From: an uncultured Lactobacillus sp. | GTDB taxonomy: Bacteria > Bacillota > Bacilli > Lactobacillales > Lactobacillaceae | Direction: 5' to 3' | Assembly: GCA_946482465.1 (NCBI GenBank) | Contig: CAMLRL010000005.1 | Location: 1 to 64,000, forward strand | DNA: 64,000 nucleotides | Part shown: positions 43,859 through 55,400 of the stretch, in pieces | Layout: every line of letters starts with the position of its first letter | How positions within the stretch are numbered: position 1 is the first letter of the stretch | Notes under the pieces: model-generated | What the model was told of the DNA's origin: nothing | Database searches by the model: none | The model's input: the letters and a program-made list of their open reading frames with translations, nothing else | Program-made: the position numbers and the translations under genes

Positions 43859-44908
43859 TTATTTAAATCTACCATAATATTCAAGTAACTTTTTTGCTAA
43901 CTCGTTTCTAAAGTATTCAAGGAGTCCTATTACTTGTGAATATGGCATGTTATCAGGTCCAAGTAAAGCTATTATGCCTTTGCCATGTGAGCCGACACTG
44001 TACTCAGCTGTAAGCAAACTGTAATCTTTTAACAAGTCATTTGAAAGTTCAGAGCCTAAACTTACTTTTACTGGGTACCTATCACTTTTTAAACTTGTTT
44101 CACTATTCAAAATACTTGAAATCAAATCATTGTGCTCAATCAACTCATATAATGAACGTAAATTAGAAACATCGCTTAAAGAAATATTATTGAGCAAATT
44201 AATCTGACCATCAACGTACATTTGCTCACTAGCAGCATCGCTAATAACATCTTTTACCAATTCAATTAATTCGGCAACATGACTAACTTTAAGTTTTTTT
44301 CCTAAAGTCTGTTCAAGAAATTCAGGTGTCACTTCGCTTAAAGTTTTACCTGCCAATTCATCGTTAATCATTCGAACGGCACGTTCAATCTCATCACCAT
44401 GAACATTATATGGTAACGTATAGACTTGATTATGAACATCGCCGTCACTAGTTGCTAGAATGGCCATTATTTGTCTACTAAAAAGCGGGACTATTCTAAA
44501 TCCTGAAATAGTTAAATCACTATTTTCAGGACCTTCCGCAAAAGCAGTGTAATTAGTCAAATCAGACAAAATTTTGGCAGCTTCCTGCACAATGTCATTT
44601 ACCTGATGAAATGGCTGATCTAGCTGATTAATGATTCTCTTATAAACAGAAGAAGATATTTGTAAGGGCTCTACCAAGTTATCAAGGTAGTACCTGTACC
44701 CTTCAGTAGAAGGAACACGACCACTTGACAAATGGGTTTTTTCGATTAAGCCCTTTTCTTCTAAAACGGCCATTTCGTTGCGAATTGTTGCGCTCGAAAC
44801 TTTAATTGGCAATTGATTCATGACTGTTTTTGAACCAACAGGATCATGTGTCTGCGTGAAATCATTGATAATTGTTTTTAAAATTAATTCTTGACGTTCG
44901 GTCAACAT
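43859..44908 (-). CDS. hrcA: Heat-shock repressor HrcA
   Basis: 349 residues from the ATG at 44908, 8 bases after GAGGG; the in-frame extension to 44932 reaches into the CIRCE element and is not expected. [16 protein letters not shown] and [18 protein letters not shown] form the winged helix that binds CIRCE. The GAF-like middle and dimerisation parts follow. It represses this operon (itself included) until unfolded proteins occupy GroEL. Confidence 0.96.
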   Translation of the reverse strand: MLTERQELILKTIINDFTQTHDPVGSKTVMNQLPIKVSSATIRNEMAVLEEKGLIEKTHLSSGRVPSTEGYRYYLDNLVEPLQISSSVYKRIINQLDQPFHQVNDIVQEAAKILSDLTNYTAFAEGPENSDLTISGFRIVPLFSRQIMAILATSDGDVHNQVYTLPYNVHGDEIERAVRMINDELAGKTLSEVTPEFLEQTLGKKLKVSHVAELIELVKDVISDAASEQMYVDGQINLLNNISLSDVSNLRSLYELIEHNDLISSILNSETSLKSDRYPVKVSLGSELSNDLLKDYSLLTAEYSVGSHGKGIIALLGPDNMPYSQVIGLLEYFRNELAKKLLEYYGRFK

Positions 44909-44925
44909 AAATATCGCCCTCACTT

Positions 44926-45000
44926 TTAGCACTCAATCTTCTCAGGTGCTAACAATTATTATGATACTAGCTTTTAGCAGAATGTCAAGCTGAGTGCTAA
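44926..45000 (-). promoter_or_regulatory. Promoter of the chaperone operon with two CIRCE elements
   Basis: CIRCE 1 at 44926-44952 is TTAGCACTC-N9-AGGTGCTAA, near the start of transcription. CIRCE 2 at 44974-45000 is TTAGCAGAA-N9-GAGTGCTAA and overlaps the -35. The promoter on the minus strand is TTGACA (44983-44988), 16 bases, TATCAT (44961-44966). Each CIRCE has one perfect and one imperfect arm, so two weaker sites may act together. Confidence 0.85.
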
Positions 45001-45043
45001 CTTTTTTATTAAAAACCGTTATCTTTTAAGTCTGATAATATAA

Positions 45044-45976
45044 TTACTTATGATTTGCAAAATAATTTTTAATTTCTGACTCGTCCCGACTCATCTGCTC
45101 TTTTAATTCCTTCAAACTATCAAACTTAATTTCGCCACGGGTATACTTATACCATTTAATTAGCATTTCCTCATCATAAGCTTCTTGATCAAAACCAAAT
45201 AAATTTGATTCAATATATAGTTTTTGACCATCATTGATAGTGACATTATAACCAACACTTGTCATAGAGTCATACCATTTCCCTCTGATCTTAGTTTTGG
45301 TGGCATAAACACCTACTTTAGGGACTACTTTTTTGGGCTTCCAAATTAAATTTGCCGTTGGATAGCCTAATTTATGACCATTGCGCAGCCCATGTCCAAT
45401 ATAGCCAGACATTAGATAAGGAAAACCTAACAATTTAGCTGCTAATTCCATTTCTCCAGCACTAATCGCCTTTTTTATTTCCGTTGAACCAATTTTTTCT
45501 CCGTCATAAGACTGTTTCGGGACATCAACTATAGCAAATCTGCCTTGAGCAAATTCAGGGAAGTTTTTCATATTGGCTATATTTTTGGGCCCATAGGTAT
45601 AGTCAAAGCCGGCAACGACAGTATCAGTGCGCAATTTAACAATGATTTCGTCCACAAATTCTTGTGGCGTCAGCTGGCAAAATGCGTTATTAAAGTGCAT
45701 TACTAATAAATAATCGACATTAAGCTTTTGCATTTTATATGCCTTTTCCGACAAGGTATCAATGTAGGTAACGTTTTTATTTTGATAAATTTCTTTGGGG
45801 TGGCGATCAAACGTCATCACAACAAGAGGTAAATGTTTTGCTTGTGCCTTTTTTTTAGCAGCTTTTATTATTTCTTGGTGTCCCCGATGAACGCCGTCGA
45901 AAAAACCCAAAGCAAGAACTATTTTCTGGGGGAAGATATTTTTCTTAATGGGATATGTTAAATGGATTATTTCCAT
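45044..45976 (-). CDS. ribF: Bifunctional riboflavin kinase / FAD synthetase
   Basis: 310 residues from ATG 45976 (AAGG 8 bases upstream). The N-terminal nucleotidyltransferase half has LGFFDGVHRGHQEII (the HxGH-type site) and FDYTYGPKN; the C-terminal kinase half has GYIGHGLRNGHKLGYPTAN. It makes FMN and FAD. It is 18 bases downstream of truB, the conserved order in Firmicutes. Confidence 0.95.
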   Translation of the reverse strand: MEIIHLTYPIKKNIFPQKIVLALGFFDGVHRGHQEIIKAAKKKAQAKHLPLVVMTFDRHPKEIYQNKNVTYIDTLSEKAYKMQKLNVDYLLVMHFNNAFCQLTPQEFVDEIIVKLRTDTVVAGFDYTYGPKNIANMKNFPEFAQGRFAIVDVPKQSYDGEKIGSTEIKKAISAGEMELAAKLLGFPYLMSGYIGHGLRNGHKLGYPTANLIWKPKKVVPKVGVYATKTKIRGKWYDSMTSVGYNVTINDGQKLYIESNLFGFDQEAYDEEMLIKWYKYTRGEIKFDSLKELKEQMSRDESEIKNYFANHK

Positions 45977-45994
45977 AATAAGACCTTCATTCAC

Positions 45995-46888
45995 TTATTC
46001 ATTTTGTAAAAGCATTAAATAAGGGCGATACATGGTACCATCTTTCTGATAAATTGCCTTAACGCTATTATTGTACCGTAATGCCACCTTTTTTGCATTC
46101 GTTTTCAAGGAAATAGCAGCACCATTTTTGACCTTAGTCCAATCCGTTTCACCGAGATCAGAGTGACTATAGTCCTTGAAAAAAGCATCTAATGGCTGAA
46201 TAAATTCAGTGACGTGTTCAGGATGCTCAATTATTGTAGACAATTTAACTGCCTGTTCCAAATCAAAACCCGAACTTGCTGTACGTCTTAAAGTCTTCAT
46301 CACTGCTGGTACACCCAGCTTAGTTCCCAAATCATTAACTAATGATCTTACATACGTACCCTTACTACATTCTATTTGAAAACTAAAAGTTTCTTGACCT
46401 TTTTCGTCATCAAAAAATGGTTCCTGTTCAAGTTCATAATTAGTGATATGCACTTTTCTCTTAGGTCGCTCAACACTTATGCCGGCTCTGGCATATTCAT
46501 AGAGATGTTTCCCATTCACTCTCACCGCAGAGTAGATTGGCGGCACTTGCTCGATTTCTCCGGTAAATTCCTGCATTGCTTTTTTAATTTCAGTTGCCGC
46601 AATTTTTTGAGTGAGTTTCTGAGAGCTTAATATTTTCCCACTAGTGTCACAACTATCAGTAGAAAAGCCTAAAATTCCTTGCCCAACATATTTTTTATTT
46701 TGTCGATGCATTAGTTCAATCAATTTTGTAGCCTGACCAATTGCAATAGGCAATACGCCTGTAACATCTGGATCAAGAGTCCCAGCATGACCAATTTTTT
46801 TAATGTGCAACACCTTGCGTAAATGATAGACAACATCTGCACTCGTCATGCCCTGATCTTTATCTATCACTAAAATACCGTTTATCAT
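45995..46888 (-). CDS. truB: tRNA pseudouridine-55 synthase TruB
   Basis: 297 residues from ATG 46888 (AAGG 9 bases upstream); the frame extends 11 codons further without support. [13 protein letters not shown] opens the fold and [18 protein letters not shown] contains the catalytic Asp. [13 protein letters not shown] is the second family box. It isomerises U55 in the tRNA T loop. Confidence 0.96.
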   Translation of the reverse strand: MINGILVIDKDQGMTSADVVYHLRKVLHIKKIGHAGTLDPDVTGVLPIAIGQATKLIELMHRQNKKYVGQGILGFSTDSCDTSGKILSSQKLTQKIAATEIKKAMQEFTGEIEQVPPIYSAVRVNGKHLYEYARAGISVERPKRKVHITNYELEQEPFFDDEKGQETFSFQIECSKGTYVRSLVNDLGTKLGVPAVMKTLRRTASSGFDLEQAVKLSTIIEHPEHVTEFIQPLDAFFKDYSHSDLGETDWTKVKNGAAISLKTNAKKVALRYNNSVKAIYQKDGTMYRPYLMLLQNE

Positions 46889-46932
46889 TATGTTTACCTT
46901 AACCATGAAAAAAGCGCCCAACAGCGCTTTTC

Positions 46933-47295
46933 TTACTTATTACGATTTGCATCCTGCTTTTTTACTTCAGCGATCAATTGATCAATTTTACTACCATATT
47001 TAACCGAATTATCTCTTTTAAAAATCAGCTCTGGAACTTTGTAAACAGTTAGGACTTGACCCAAAAGGTGTCTCATCATTCCTTTAGCCTTATTCAATCC
47101 GGCAGCAGCTTCTTCTTCTTTTTTAGAATCTTCTGTAAGAATGCTGTAATAGACAGTAGCATAAGACAGATCATTAGTACATTCAACCGCTGTGATTGTA
47201 ACATCATTAACTCGTGGATCACGAATATTTTTGCGTAAAATTTTCGTTAATTCACGGAGGATTTCTCCTTCAACACGACCAATTCTGTGTTTCAT
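46933..47295 (-). CDS. rbfA: Ribosome-binding factor A
   Basis: 120 residues, a single KH-like domain: [23 protein letters not shown] at the start and [17 protein letters not shown] near the end, both typical. It assists late 30S maturation. It lies between infB and truB, as usual. Confidence 0.95.
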   Translation of the reverse strand: MKHRIGRVEGEILRELTKILRKNIRDPRVNDVTITAVECTNDLSYATVYYSILTEDSKKEEEAAAGLNKAKGMMRHLLGQVLTVYKVPELIFKRDNSVKYGSKIDQLIAEVKKQDANRNK

Positions 47296-47315
47296 GTTTT
47301 TCCTCCTAGTTAATC

Positions 47316-49952
47316 TTACTCAGGTTTAACTTCCTGCTTTTCAACCGCTTCTAATTCATCACCAATTTTAATATCATTATAGTTCTCAATGGTTAGACCA
47401 CAGTCAAAACCCTGTTTGACAATTTTGGCATCATCTTTAAACCGCTTTAGAGAAGCCACTTTACCAGTATAGATAACTACACCATCACGAATTAGGTTAA
47501 CTGTAGAATCTTTAGAAACATAGCCTGAGTCCACAAAAGCACCGGCAATTGTTCCTACTTTAGAAACCTTCCAAGTCTCGCGTACTGTTAAATTACCGAC
47601 AACCTTATCTTCATAAGTTGGCTCAAGCATACCCTTCATGGCAGCCTTGACATCATCAATAGCTTTATAAATTATACTGTAAAGACGAATATCAACGCCA
47701 TCGGCTTCTGCTTGTGACTTGGCAGTAGCTGTAGGTCTGACATTAAAGCCGATGATGAACGCATTCGAAGCACCTGCTAAAGTAACATCTGATTCGTTAA
47801 CCGCACCAACGCCGGCATGAATAATATTAACACGAACGCCTTCAACTTCGATCTTTTCAAGTGACTGTTGCAATGCTTCAGCTGAACCTTGTACGTCAGC
47901 CTTTAAGACAACGTCAACTTCCTTCATGTTTTCTTTCTTCATGGTGTCAAACAAGTTATCAAGGGTAACATGCTGTACATTTTCACGGGATTGTTGCAAT
48001 GCCTGTTGTGCCCTTTGCTCACCGACACTTCTTGCAGTCTTTTCATCGTCAAACACTACAATCTTATCAGCTGATTCAGGCACATCGTTCAAACCAGTAA
48101 TTTCCACTGGCATTGAAGGAGTGGCTTTTTCAACTTGGCGTCCGCGATCATTAGTCATCACTCTGACACGACCAAAGCGATTACCAACAACAATAGGATC
48201 ACCTACTTTTAGAGTTCCTTGTTGAACCAAAAGGTCGGCAACAGGTCCCCGACCACGAGAAAGTCGTGCTTCAATAACTGTTCCGATTGCTTTTTGTTTA
48301 GGATCAGCTTGCAATTCCATAACGTCTGCCTGCAATAAAATCATTTGCAGCAATTCATCAACATTTTCACCTGTTTTAGCAGAAATATTGACAAAAATAG
48401 TGTCTCCACCATAACTTTCAGGAATTAAATTGTATTTCATCAACTGTTCAGTGACGTGCTCTGGATTAGCCCCAGGAACATCCATCTTGTTGATTGCAAC
48501 AATAATTGGCACCTTGGCACTTTTAGCGTGATCAATTGCTTCAATAGTTTGTGGCATTACACCGTCATCAGCTGCAACAACCAATACCACAATATCAGTT
48601 ATTTCAGCACCACGTTCACGCATGTTTGAGAATGCAGCATGTCCTGGAGTATCTAAAAATGTAATAGGTTGGTTATCAACTCTTACTTGATAAGCACCAA
48701 TTTTTTGGGTGATACCACCTGCTTCATGTGCAGAGACGTGCGTATGTCGCAAACGATCAAGTAAAGTAGTCTTACCGTGGTCAACGTGGCCCATAATCGT
48801 AACTACAGGTGGACGTTTGGTCTGGTGTTTAGATTCCTTAGAAGCAGCCATTCTCTTATCATAAAGAGTATCAATATCTGAAATATCTTCATGAACTTTT
48901 TCTTTTGCATTAATATTGTATTCAGCTGCTACTAATTCAATCGCATCTTTATCAAGTGATTGATTTTGATTTGTCATCACGCCCAACATAAATAGTTTTT
49001 TAACTATTTCAGCTGGTTCCCGGTGCAATATCTTTCCTAGATCTTGGGCATTCATTCCTACTTCATAAACTAGCGTTTCTGGTAAAGGACGTTCTTTTCT
49101 TTGCGTAGGCTGCTTTTTAGGAACTTGTTCAAACTGCTTTTTCTTATTCTTACGCTTATGTTTCTCTTGGTGCTTGGTATAATTATTTGCACCATAAGCT
49201 TGATTTCTACCCTTTCTGCCAGGTTTACCAGAATTGCGGCCATGACCATTACCACGACGCTTTTCTTCTTTTGCTGGTTCAGGAGCTGCATTAGTATCTA
49301 ATACTTTCTCTTTATGAACAGTATTATTATCTTGCTGCTTCTTCATTCTTGCTGGAGAAGGTTTGATAATTTTAGGCCCTGTCACTTTAGGAGTGGTAGT
49401 TTCTGATTTGACAACTTTATTTTCTTTTTCGGGCTTTGAAATAGTTTTTCTGCCTTCATTGCTGGTCTTTTTATTCTGCTCATTACTATAAGATTTTTGA
49501 GCTTTTTCAGTTTGACGGTTTAACGTATTTTCTTCAACTCGCTGTTTTTGTTTTAGTTGTTTAAGCAGGTCTTGTGCGACCGGCTTAGAAGCTTTTTGGC
49601 TTGGATTTGATCGTTGTTTATTGCGGTATTGCCCCTGCCTTGTCCGGTTATTTGCTCTATGCTGATTATTTCTTCTATTATTTCTGTTGCCATTATTTTC
49701 TTCATGCTTTTTTTCATTTTTGCGTATTGAGGTAACAGAAATTTTAATTTTACTACTCTTTTTTGCAGGTTTTTCTTGCTTTTTCGCGGGAGCGGAGCTA
49801 CGGAAACTACCCTTTATTTGATTTACCTGTGAATCTTCAAGTGATGACATATGATTTTTAACATCGAAACCAAGTTCTTTAGCTTTATTGACGACAGTTT
49901 TATTATCGATGCCTAATTCTTTTGCCAATTCATAAATTCTTGTTTTAGTCAT
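47316..49952 (-). CDS. infB: Translation initiation factor IF-2
   Basis: 878 residues from ATG 49952 (AAGGAG 9 bases upstream). An IF2-N domain ([19 protein letters not shown]) is followed by about 300 residues of Lys/Asn/Gln-rich, probably disordered linker. The GTPase then shows [22 protein letters not shown] and NKMD. Domains II to IV end the protein. It places initiator tRNA on the 30S subunit. Part of the rimP-nusA operon. Confidence 0.97.
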   Translation of the reverse strand: MTKTRIYELAKELGIDNKTVVNKAKELGFDVKNHMSSLEDSQVNQIKGSFRSSAPAKKQEKPAKKSSKIKISVTSIRKNEKKHEENNGNRNNRRNNQHRANNRTRQGQYRNKQRSNPSQKASKPVAQDLLKQLKQKQRVEENTLNRQTEKAQKSYSNEQNKKTSNEGRKTISKPEKENKVVKSETTTPKVTGPKIIKPSPARMKKQQDNNTVHKEKVLDTNAAPEPAKEEKRRGNGHGRNSGKPGRKGRNQAYGANNYTKHQEKHKRKNKKKQFEQVPKKQPTQRKERPLPETLVYEVGMNAQDLGKILHREPAEIVKKLFMLGVMTNQNQSLDKDAIELVAAEYNINAKEKVHEDISDIDTLYDKRMAASKESKHQTKRPPVVTIMGHVDHGKTTLLDRLRHTHVSAHEAGGITQKIGAYQVRVDNQPITFLDTPGHAAFSNMRERGAEITDIVVLVVAADDGVMPQTIEAIDHAKSAKVPIIVAINKMDVPGANPEHVTEQLMKYNLIPESYGGDTIFVNISAKTGENVDELLQMILLQADVMELQADPKQKAIGTVIEARLSRGRGPVADLLVQQGTLKVGDPIVVGNRFGRVRVMTNDRGRQVEKATPSMPVEITGLNDVPESADKIVVFDDEKTARSVGEQRAQQALQQSRENVQHVTLDNLFDTMKKENMKEVDVVLKADVQGSAEALQQSLEKIEVEGVRVNIIHAGVGAVNESDVTLAGASNAFIIGFNVRPTATAKSQAEADGVDIRLYSIIYKAIDDVKAAMKGMLEPTYEDKVVGNLTVRETWKVSKVGTIAGAFVDSGYVSKDSTVNLIRDGVVIYTGKVASLKRFKDDAKIVKQGFDCGLTIENYNDIKIGDELEAVEKQEVKPE

Positions 49953-49956
49953 CAAA

Positions 49957-50268
49957 TCACACTCCTTCATTAATTTTTTGTAATAATGCTTTGCAGAAAC
50001 CGATGTCAGTTATTCCTAAAACCTTACGTTTTTTACCAATTGCTTGTGAAATTTCCGTACTATTAAATTCTGTAATAACAGAAACTTCATATTTTTGAGC
50101 CAAATTAGTAATTTTCTTGCTTGTATCAGTTTGACTGTCTTGAGCGAGAATAACCAGTTTAACTTTTGCGGCTTTAACACCCATTGAAACAACTTCAAAG
50201 CCGGAAACTAATTTACCAGCTTTTTGACTTAATCCCAGCAAATTTAATGCTTTTTGTCTATTTTGCAA
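49957..50268 (-). CDS. ylxQ: L7Ae-family ribosomal protein YlxQ
   Basis: 103 residues of the L7Ae/L30e fold: [19 protein letters not shown] at the start and [18 protein letters not shown] further on. It probably binds kink-turn RNA. The start codon is TTG at 50268, only 2 bases after the ylxR stop, with GGTGAT upstream inside ylxR. It ends 4 bases before infB. Confidence 0.92.
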   Translation of the reverse strand: MQNRQKALNLLGLSQKAGKLVSGFEVVSMGVKAAKVKLVILAQDSQTDTSKKITNLAQKYEVSVITEFNSTEISQAIGKKRKVLGITDIGFCKALLQKINEGV

Positions 50269-50270
50269 AT

Positions 50271-50567
50271 TTAATTATCACCAAACAATTCTTTTCTAGC
50301 TTTTTGATGATCAACGTATGAATATAGCTCGTCATAAAATTCTGCTGGAATCTTAGTTCCTAAACTACGTTCAATAAGTCCTTTTTCTTGAGCATTTTTT
50401 ATTTGATCAGGATCTAGAGAAACATAAGCTCCACGACCCGATTTCTTACCAGTTGGATCAACCGAGACATTTTTCTCTTTGTCAACTACGATGCGCACCA
50501 ATTCTTTTTTTGGTTGCATAGTATCTGTTAACAGATCTTTTCTCATCGGAATTTTTCTCTTTTTCAA
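50271..50567 (-). CDS. ylxR: YlxR-family RNA-binding protein
   Basis: 98 residues from a TTG at 50567, 7 bases after AGAGG; a GTG at 50576 overlaps that site and an ATG at 50546 lacks one. The family's PMRKDLLT and GRGAYVSLD boxes are present, but the usual R-x-C-x-x-C part is missing, so it has no zinc-like Cys pair. The function is nucleic-acid binding linked to translation or transcription. It lies between nusA and ylxQ. Confidence 0.85.
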   Translation of the reverse strand: MKKRKIPMRKDLLTDTMQPKKELVRIVVDKEKNVSVDPTGKKSGRGAYVSLDPDQIKNAQEKGLIERSLGTKIPAEFYDELYSYVDHQKARKELFGDN

Positions 50568-50584
50568 AAAGCTCACCTCTTATG

Positions 50585-51829
50585 CTAATCTTCAGTAGAA
50601 TCTACTGTTTCCTCATCTGTGGCTTCTTCATGTTCATCCGGAACTTCTGCTTCTTCAGATGTCAATTCTTCATTAGTATTTTCATCATCTACAGCATCAT
50701 CTTGCACGTCAGGTGAAACAGTATCATCAGTGGTAGAATTTTCAGCTTCTTTGTTCTCCTCTTCTGCTTGGGCACTGCTTTCATCAACAAATTCTACTTC
50801 AGACTCTGGTCTGATATCAATTTTATAACCAGTTAATCTAGCTGCCAAACGAACATTTTGACCTTTTTTGCCAATTGCCAGCGATAATTGATAATCAGGA
50901 ACAATGACTAAAGCACTCTTTTCATCATCTTCATCTCCAAATTGCACAGCAATTACTTCCGCAGGATTAAGAGCATTGGCAATATAGTCAGACGGATCAT
51001 CTTCATATTTGACTACATCAATATTTTCACCGTCAAGTTCGTTCACAACATTTTGTACCCGCGCACCTCTTTGACCAACACAGGTACCGACAGGATCAAT
51101 ATTAGGGTCATTAGATTTTACCGCAATTTTAGTTCTGTCTCCAGCTTCACGAGCAATCGAAACTATTTCAACCGTGCCATCATATATCTCAGGCACTTCT
51201 TGTTCAAACAGTCTCTTGACCATATCCGGTGCAGTCCGTGAAACCGTAATTTGCGCACCCTTAGAATCAGAACCAACGTGGGTTACCAATACACGAATTT
51301 GATCTTGAGGATTATAAACTTCACCGGGCATTTGATCATTTCGAGGCATTACTGCTTCAACATTACCAATTTTAACATAAACGAAACGATTATCACGTCT
51401 TTCAACAGTACCTGTAATTAATTCGTCTTCATATTGAGAATATTCATCAATGATATGATTTCTTTCAGCTTCTCGCAAATGTTGCATGATAACTTGTTTA
51501 GCAGTCTGTGCAGCTATCCGGCCAAAGTTTTTAGGTGCGACTTCGAATCTAATTTTATCACCAAGTTCATAAGCCCTATTGATGGTTAAAGCATCTTTTA
51601 AACTAATCTCCAATCGTTCGTCATGAACTTCTTCAACGACAGTTTTTTCGGTCATTAACTTAAAGTCGCCTCTGCGCTCATCAAACTCAACTATCACATT
51701 AGTAGCTTGATTATAATTTTTCTTATATGCCGCTACCAGCGCTGCTTTGATGGCCTCAACAATCACATCCTGTTTGATACCTTTTGTCTTTTCTAAAGTA
51801 GCAAACGCCTCAAGCATTTCTTTAGACAT
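50585..51829 (-). CDS. nusA: Transcription termination/antitermination factor NusA
   Basis: 414 residues: N-terminal polymerase-binding domain (MLEAFATLEKTKGIKQDVI), S1 domain (ELITGTVERRDNRFVYVKIG), two KH domains (VGTCVGQRGARVQNV and LAIGKKGQNVRLAARL). An acidic tail of about 70 residues rich in Glu and Asp follows. It promotes pausing and intrinsic termination. The operon leader contains a terminator hairpin, so autoregulation is plausible. Confidence 0.96.
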   Translation of the reverse strand: MSKEMLEAFATLEKTKGIKQDVIVEAIKAALVAAYKKNYNQATNVIVEFDERRGDFKLMTEKTVVEEVHDERLEISLKDALTINRAYELGDKIRFEVAPKNFGRIAAQTAKQVIMQHLREAERNHIIDEYSQYEDELITGTVERRDNRFVYVKIGNVEAVMPRNDQMPGEVYNPQDQIRVLVTHVGSDSKGAQITVSRTAPDMVKRLFEQEVPEIYDGTVEIVSIAREAGDRTKIAVKSNDPNIDPVGTCVGQRGARVQNVVNELDGENIDVVKYEDDPSDYIANALNPAEVIAVQFGDEDDEKSALVIVPDYQLSLAIGKKGQNVRLAARLTGYKIDIRPESEVEFVDESSAQAEEENKEAENSTTDDTVSPDVQDDAVDDENTNEELTSEEAEVPDEHEEATDEETVDSTED

Positions 51830-51847
51830 AAATTTTAATCAACCTTT

Positions 51848-52321
51848 CTAAAACTCAATTGCAAATCTGATATTCGCAATTAATTTACGGGGAAGCGATA
51901 AAACTTTTTTCCTAGTTTTAACTTTAACAACAAGTTCGATTTCGCTGTCAGTGAATGACTTTAAAGTTCCCTCATATTCTTTTTGTTTTTCAACTTTCTG
52001 GTAAAGATTGACATGAACATATTGATTTAGAGCCTTTTGCCAATCGGCTGCAGTTTTTATTGGTCTTTCAATACCAGGAGATGATAATTCCAATACGTAT
52101 GGATCTGGAAAAGGATCTGGTTGCAGCTGGTCAAGTTTAGCTGAAATTAATTCACTTAAGGCTGCAATTTCATCCATATCAATGCCATTCTCACGGTCAA
52201 CGTAAATTCTTAAATAGTTTTGACCTTTTTCATTAACGTATTCAGTATCCACAAGTTCATCATTGCGCTTTGCAATAATTGGTCTTATTTCATCAAGAAC
52301 AAAATCTTTAACTTTCGCCAA
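51848..52321 (-). CDS. rimP: Ribosome maturation factor RimP
   Basis: 157 residues from a TTG at 52321, with CGGAGG 6 bases upstream; the longer frame to 52363 runs back through the leader hairpin. YVNEKGQNYLRIYVDRENGIDMDEI and ELSSPGIERPI are RimP boxes. It helps assemble the 30S subunit. First gene of the rimP-nusA-ylxR-ylxQ-infB-rbfA operon. Confidence 0.93.
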   Translation of the reverse strand: MAKVKDFVLDEIRPIIAKRNDELVDTEYVNEKGQNYLRIYVDRENGIDMDEIAALSELISAKLDQLQPDPFPDPYVLELSSPGIERPIKTAADWQKALNQYVHVNLYQKVEKQKEYEGTLKSFTDSEIELVVKVKTRKKVLSLPRKLIANIRFAIEF

Positions 52322-52336
52322 GTACTTTCCTCCGTA

Positions 52337-52365
52337 ATAAAAAGAGTGAGCAGAACTGCTCACTC
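52337..52365 (-). promoter_or_regulatory. Terminator hairpin in the leader of the rimP-nusA operon
   Basis: Minus-strand GAGTGAGCAG, 2-base loop, CTGCTCACTC, then TTTTTATT. It lies between the operon promoter and the rimP start, 16 bases before that start. It can serve polC termination, attenuation of the operon, or both. Confidence 0.75.
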
Positions 52366-52394
52366 CGAATTATCTATTCGAACTTCTTTATCAA

Positions 52395-52423
52395 AGTATA
52401 TCACATTTATATTATTACTGCAA
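52395..52423 (-). promoter_or_regulatory. Promoter of the rimP-nusA operon
   Basis: Minus-strand TTGCAG (52418-52423), 17-base spacer, TATACT (52395-52400). RNA would start near 52388, upstream of the terminator hairpin. Confidence 0.65.
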
Positions 52424-52426
52424 AAC

Positions 52427-55400
52427 TTAAAAGAGTGAAAGCTGATTTTGTTCCGGCATTCCCGCCAATACTTCATTTTCTTCCAAATAATCCATAATTG
52501 TTTGAGATACCTTGCCTCGGTTTGCCAGGTCTTCTTTTGACAAGAACTTTTGCTCAGTTCTGGCAGCGACTATTTGTTTTGCAGCATTATTGCCTAGTCC
52601 AGGGACGGCATTGAACGGTGCCAAAATTGTATGCTGATCAATTATTTTAAAATTAGTGGCTTCAGACTGATTAATATCAACCATTTTAATTTTAATTCCG
52701 CGCTCTAGGCACTCGTTAGCAATCTCAAGGACTGTGAGTAAACTTTTATCTTTTGCTGAGGCATCATTACCCTGATTTTGAATATCAGCCATTGCCTTTT
52801 TAACAGTATTTTTACCATGACTCATAGCCACCAAGTCGAACAAGTCAGCCCGAACTGAAAAATAAGCTGTGTAATAAATTTCAGGATAATAAACTTTAAA
52901 CCAGGCAATTCTTAAAGCCATTAAAATGTAGGCAGTAGCGTGTGCCTTAGGAAACATATATTTAATTTTCAGACATGACGGAATATACCAATCAGGTATT
53001 TTATCATTTTGCTCTAATACAGCCATGTCATCGTCACTAATTCCGCGACCATGACGTACCGATTCCATTGTGGAAAAAGCTACTTCGGGTTTAACGCCCC
53101 AGTGAATTAAGTCCATCATGATATTGTCCCTACAACCAATAACATCCTTCAGTTTGCAAGTACCATTATTGACTAATTCTTCAGCGTTTCCCAGCCAAAC
53201 ATCAGTACCATGTGATAGTCCAGAAATCTGCAGTAATTCTGAAAAAGTAGTCGGCTTAGTTTCTTCCAGCATGCCCCGGACAAATCTAGTACCAAATTCC
53301 GGCACACCTAATGTTCCAGTTTCTGACTGAATTTGTTCTGGGGTTACACCGAGAATTTTAGGACTGGAAAAGAGTGACATCACTCCCGGATCATCAGGTG
53401 GGATAGTTAACGGGTCAACTCCAGAAAGATCTTGCAACATCCTAATCATAGTAGGATCATCATGACCTAAAATATCAAATTTTAGAATGTTGTCATGGAT
53501 TGAATGAAAGTCAAAGTGTGTTGTCAGCCATGCAGCATTTACATCATCTGCAGGATACTGAACAGGCGTAAAATCATAGATATCCATATCATCTGGCACT
53601 ACAACAATACCAGCCGGGTGTTGTCCGGTTGTGCGTTTGACACCGCTGACACCAGCTGCAAGTCGGTCTAATTCAGCTCCACGCAAATTTAATTCTTTCT
53701 CATCATCATAATGCTTAGCATAACCATAGGCAGTTTTATCGGCTACTGTAGCTATTGTGCCCGCACGATACGAGTTTGCCGGACCAAACATTACGCGAAT
53801 AAAGTTATGAGCTACCGGTTGATAGTCACCAGAGAAATTCAAATCAATATCAGGAACCTTATCACCATGAAAGCCTAAAAATGTAGCAAACGGAATATCT
53901 TGTCCGTCTTTAACCAACTTTGCGCCACAGTCAGGACATTTTTTATCAGGTAAGTCATAACCAGAACCATATTCACCATTTTCAAAAAATTGGGAATACT
54001 GACATTGCGGACAACGATAATGTGGTGGTAATGGATTAACCTCAGTAATACCAGACATTGTCGCAACCAAACTGGAACCGACAGAACCCCGCGAACCAAC
54101 CAAGTAACCATCTTTATTTGATTTAGCTACCAACCGCTGTGAAATTAAATAAATGACAGCGTAGCCATTGGAAATAATGGAATTAAGTTCCATATCAAGC
54201 CGATCTTGCACGATTTTAGGCAAAGGATCACCATATAGTTCATGTGCTTTATCGTATGTCAAATGCTTCATTTCTTCATCAGCATTATCAATGTGCGGTG
54301 GGTAAAGTCCATCTTTTATCGGTGAAATTTCTTCAATAGACGCCGCAATTTTATTAGGATTAGTGATGACAATTTCTTTTGCCGCTTCTTCACCTAAAAA
54401 ACTAAACGCGTCAAGCATTTCCTGCGTGGTATAGAAATGCATATCAGGCTGCTTTTTGTTACGATCTGGATTGCTGCGTTGAGCCGAAATTAAGATTGTC
54501 CGGTAAATAGCATCGTGTTCTTCAACATAGTGTGCATCCCCAGTGGCAACAACGGGTTTATTCAGTTCTTTTCCGAGTTTATAGATATTAGTTAAAATTT
54601 CTTCCAGCTCTTTTTCATCGGCAATTAAATGATCTTCAATCATAATAGAATAATTAGCTGGTGGCTGTATTTCTAAATAATCGTAAAAACGGGCCTTTTT
54701 CCGAGCTTCATCATAACCTTTCTGCATCATTGCCACAAAGACGTCGCCTTCTGAGCAACCAGAACCATAGAGCAGACCATCGTGATTTTTTACCAAATCA
54801 GATTTAGGTGTGCGCGGAATGCGGTAAAAATCTTTGGTACTGGCAATTGAAACTAAACGGTACATATTCTTTAAACCAGCCTGATTTTTAGCCAGAATAG
54901 TCATATGCTGTGGACGTGCCCTCTTAAACACCTGACCATGAGCAGCGTAATCATTCATTTTACCTAAATCATCTTCATGGTATTTTTTGTTAAAAGCATC
55001 TAAAAGCTTAAACATTAAATAGCCTGTTGCTTCCGCATCTTGATTAGCCCTGTGGTGGTGCTCAAGGACAACATTATACTTTTTAGCAAGGGAATCTAAT
55101 GTATGTCTTGTCTGTTCCGGATGAAGCAAACGTGATACTTCCAACGTATCAACCACGGGCTGGGTAATTTCTGCTAGGTGAGCTCGTCTCAAGGCCGCGT
55201 TAACAAAGCCCACGTCAAACTGGACATTATGCCCGCAAAGAGGACGATCGCCATAGAAATCCTGAAATTGCTTAATTACTACAGCTTCATCATCAGCCGC
55301 TCCTACCATTTCATCAGTAATTGAAGTCAGGTTAATAGTTTGCTCACTTAACGGGTGATGCGGATTGATAAACTTGTCAAACCTTTCTAACACCTCTCCG

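Noticed and set aside
46376..46630. Plus-strand frame antisense to truB
   Set aside because: Shadow of a conserved housekeeping gene, with no start signals.
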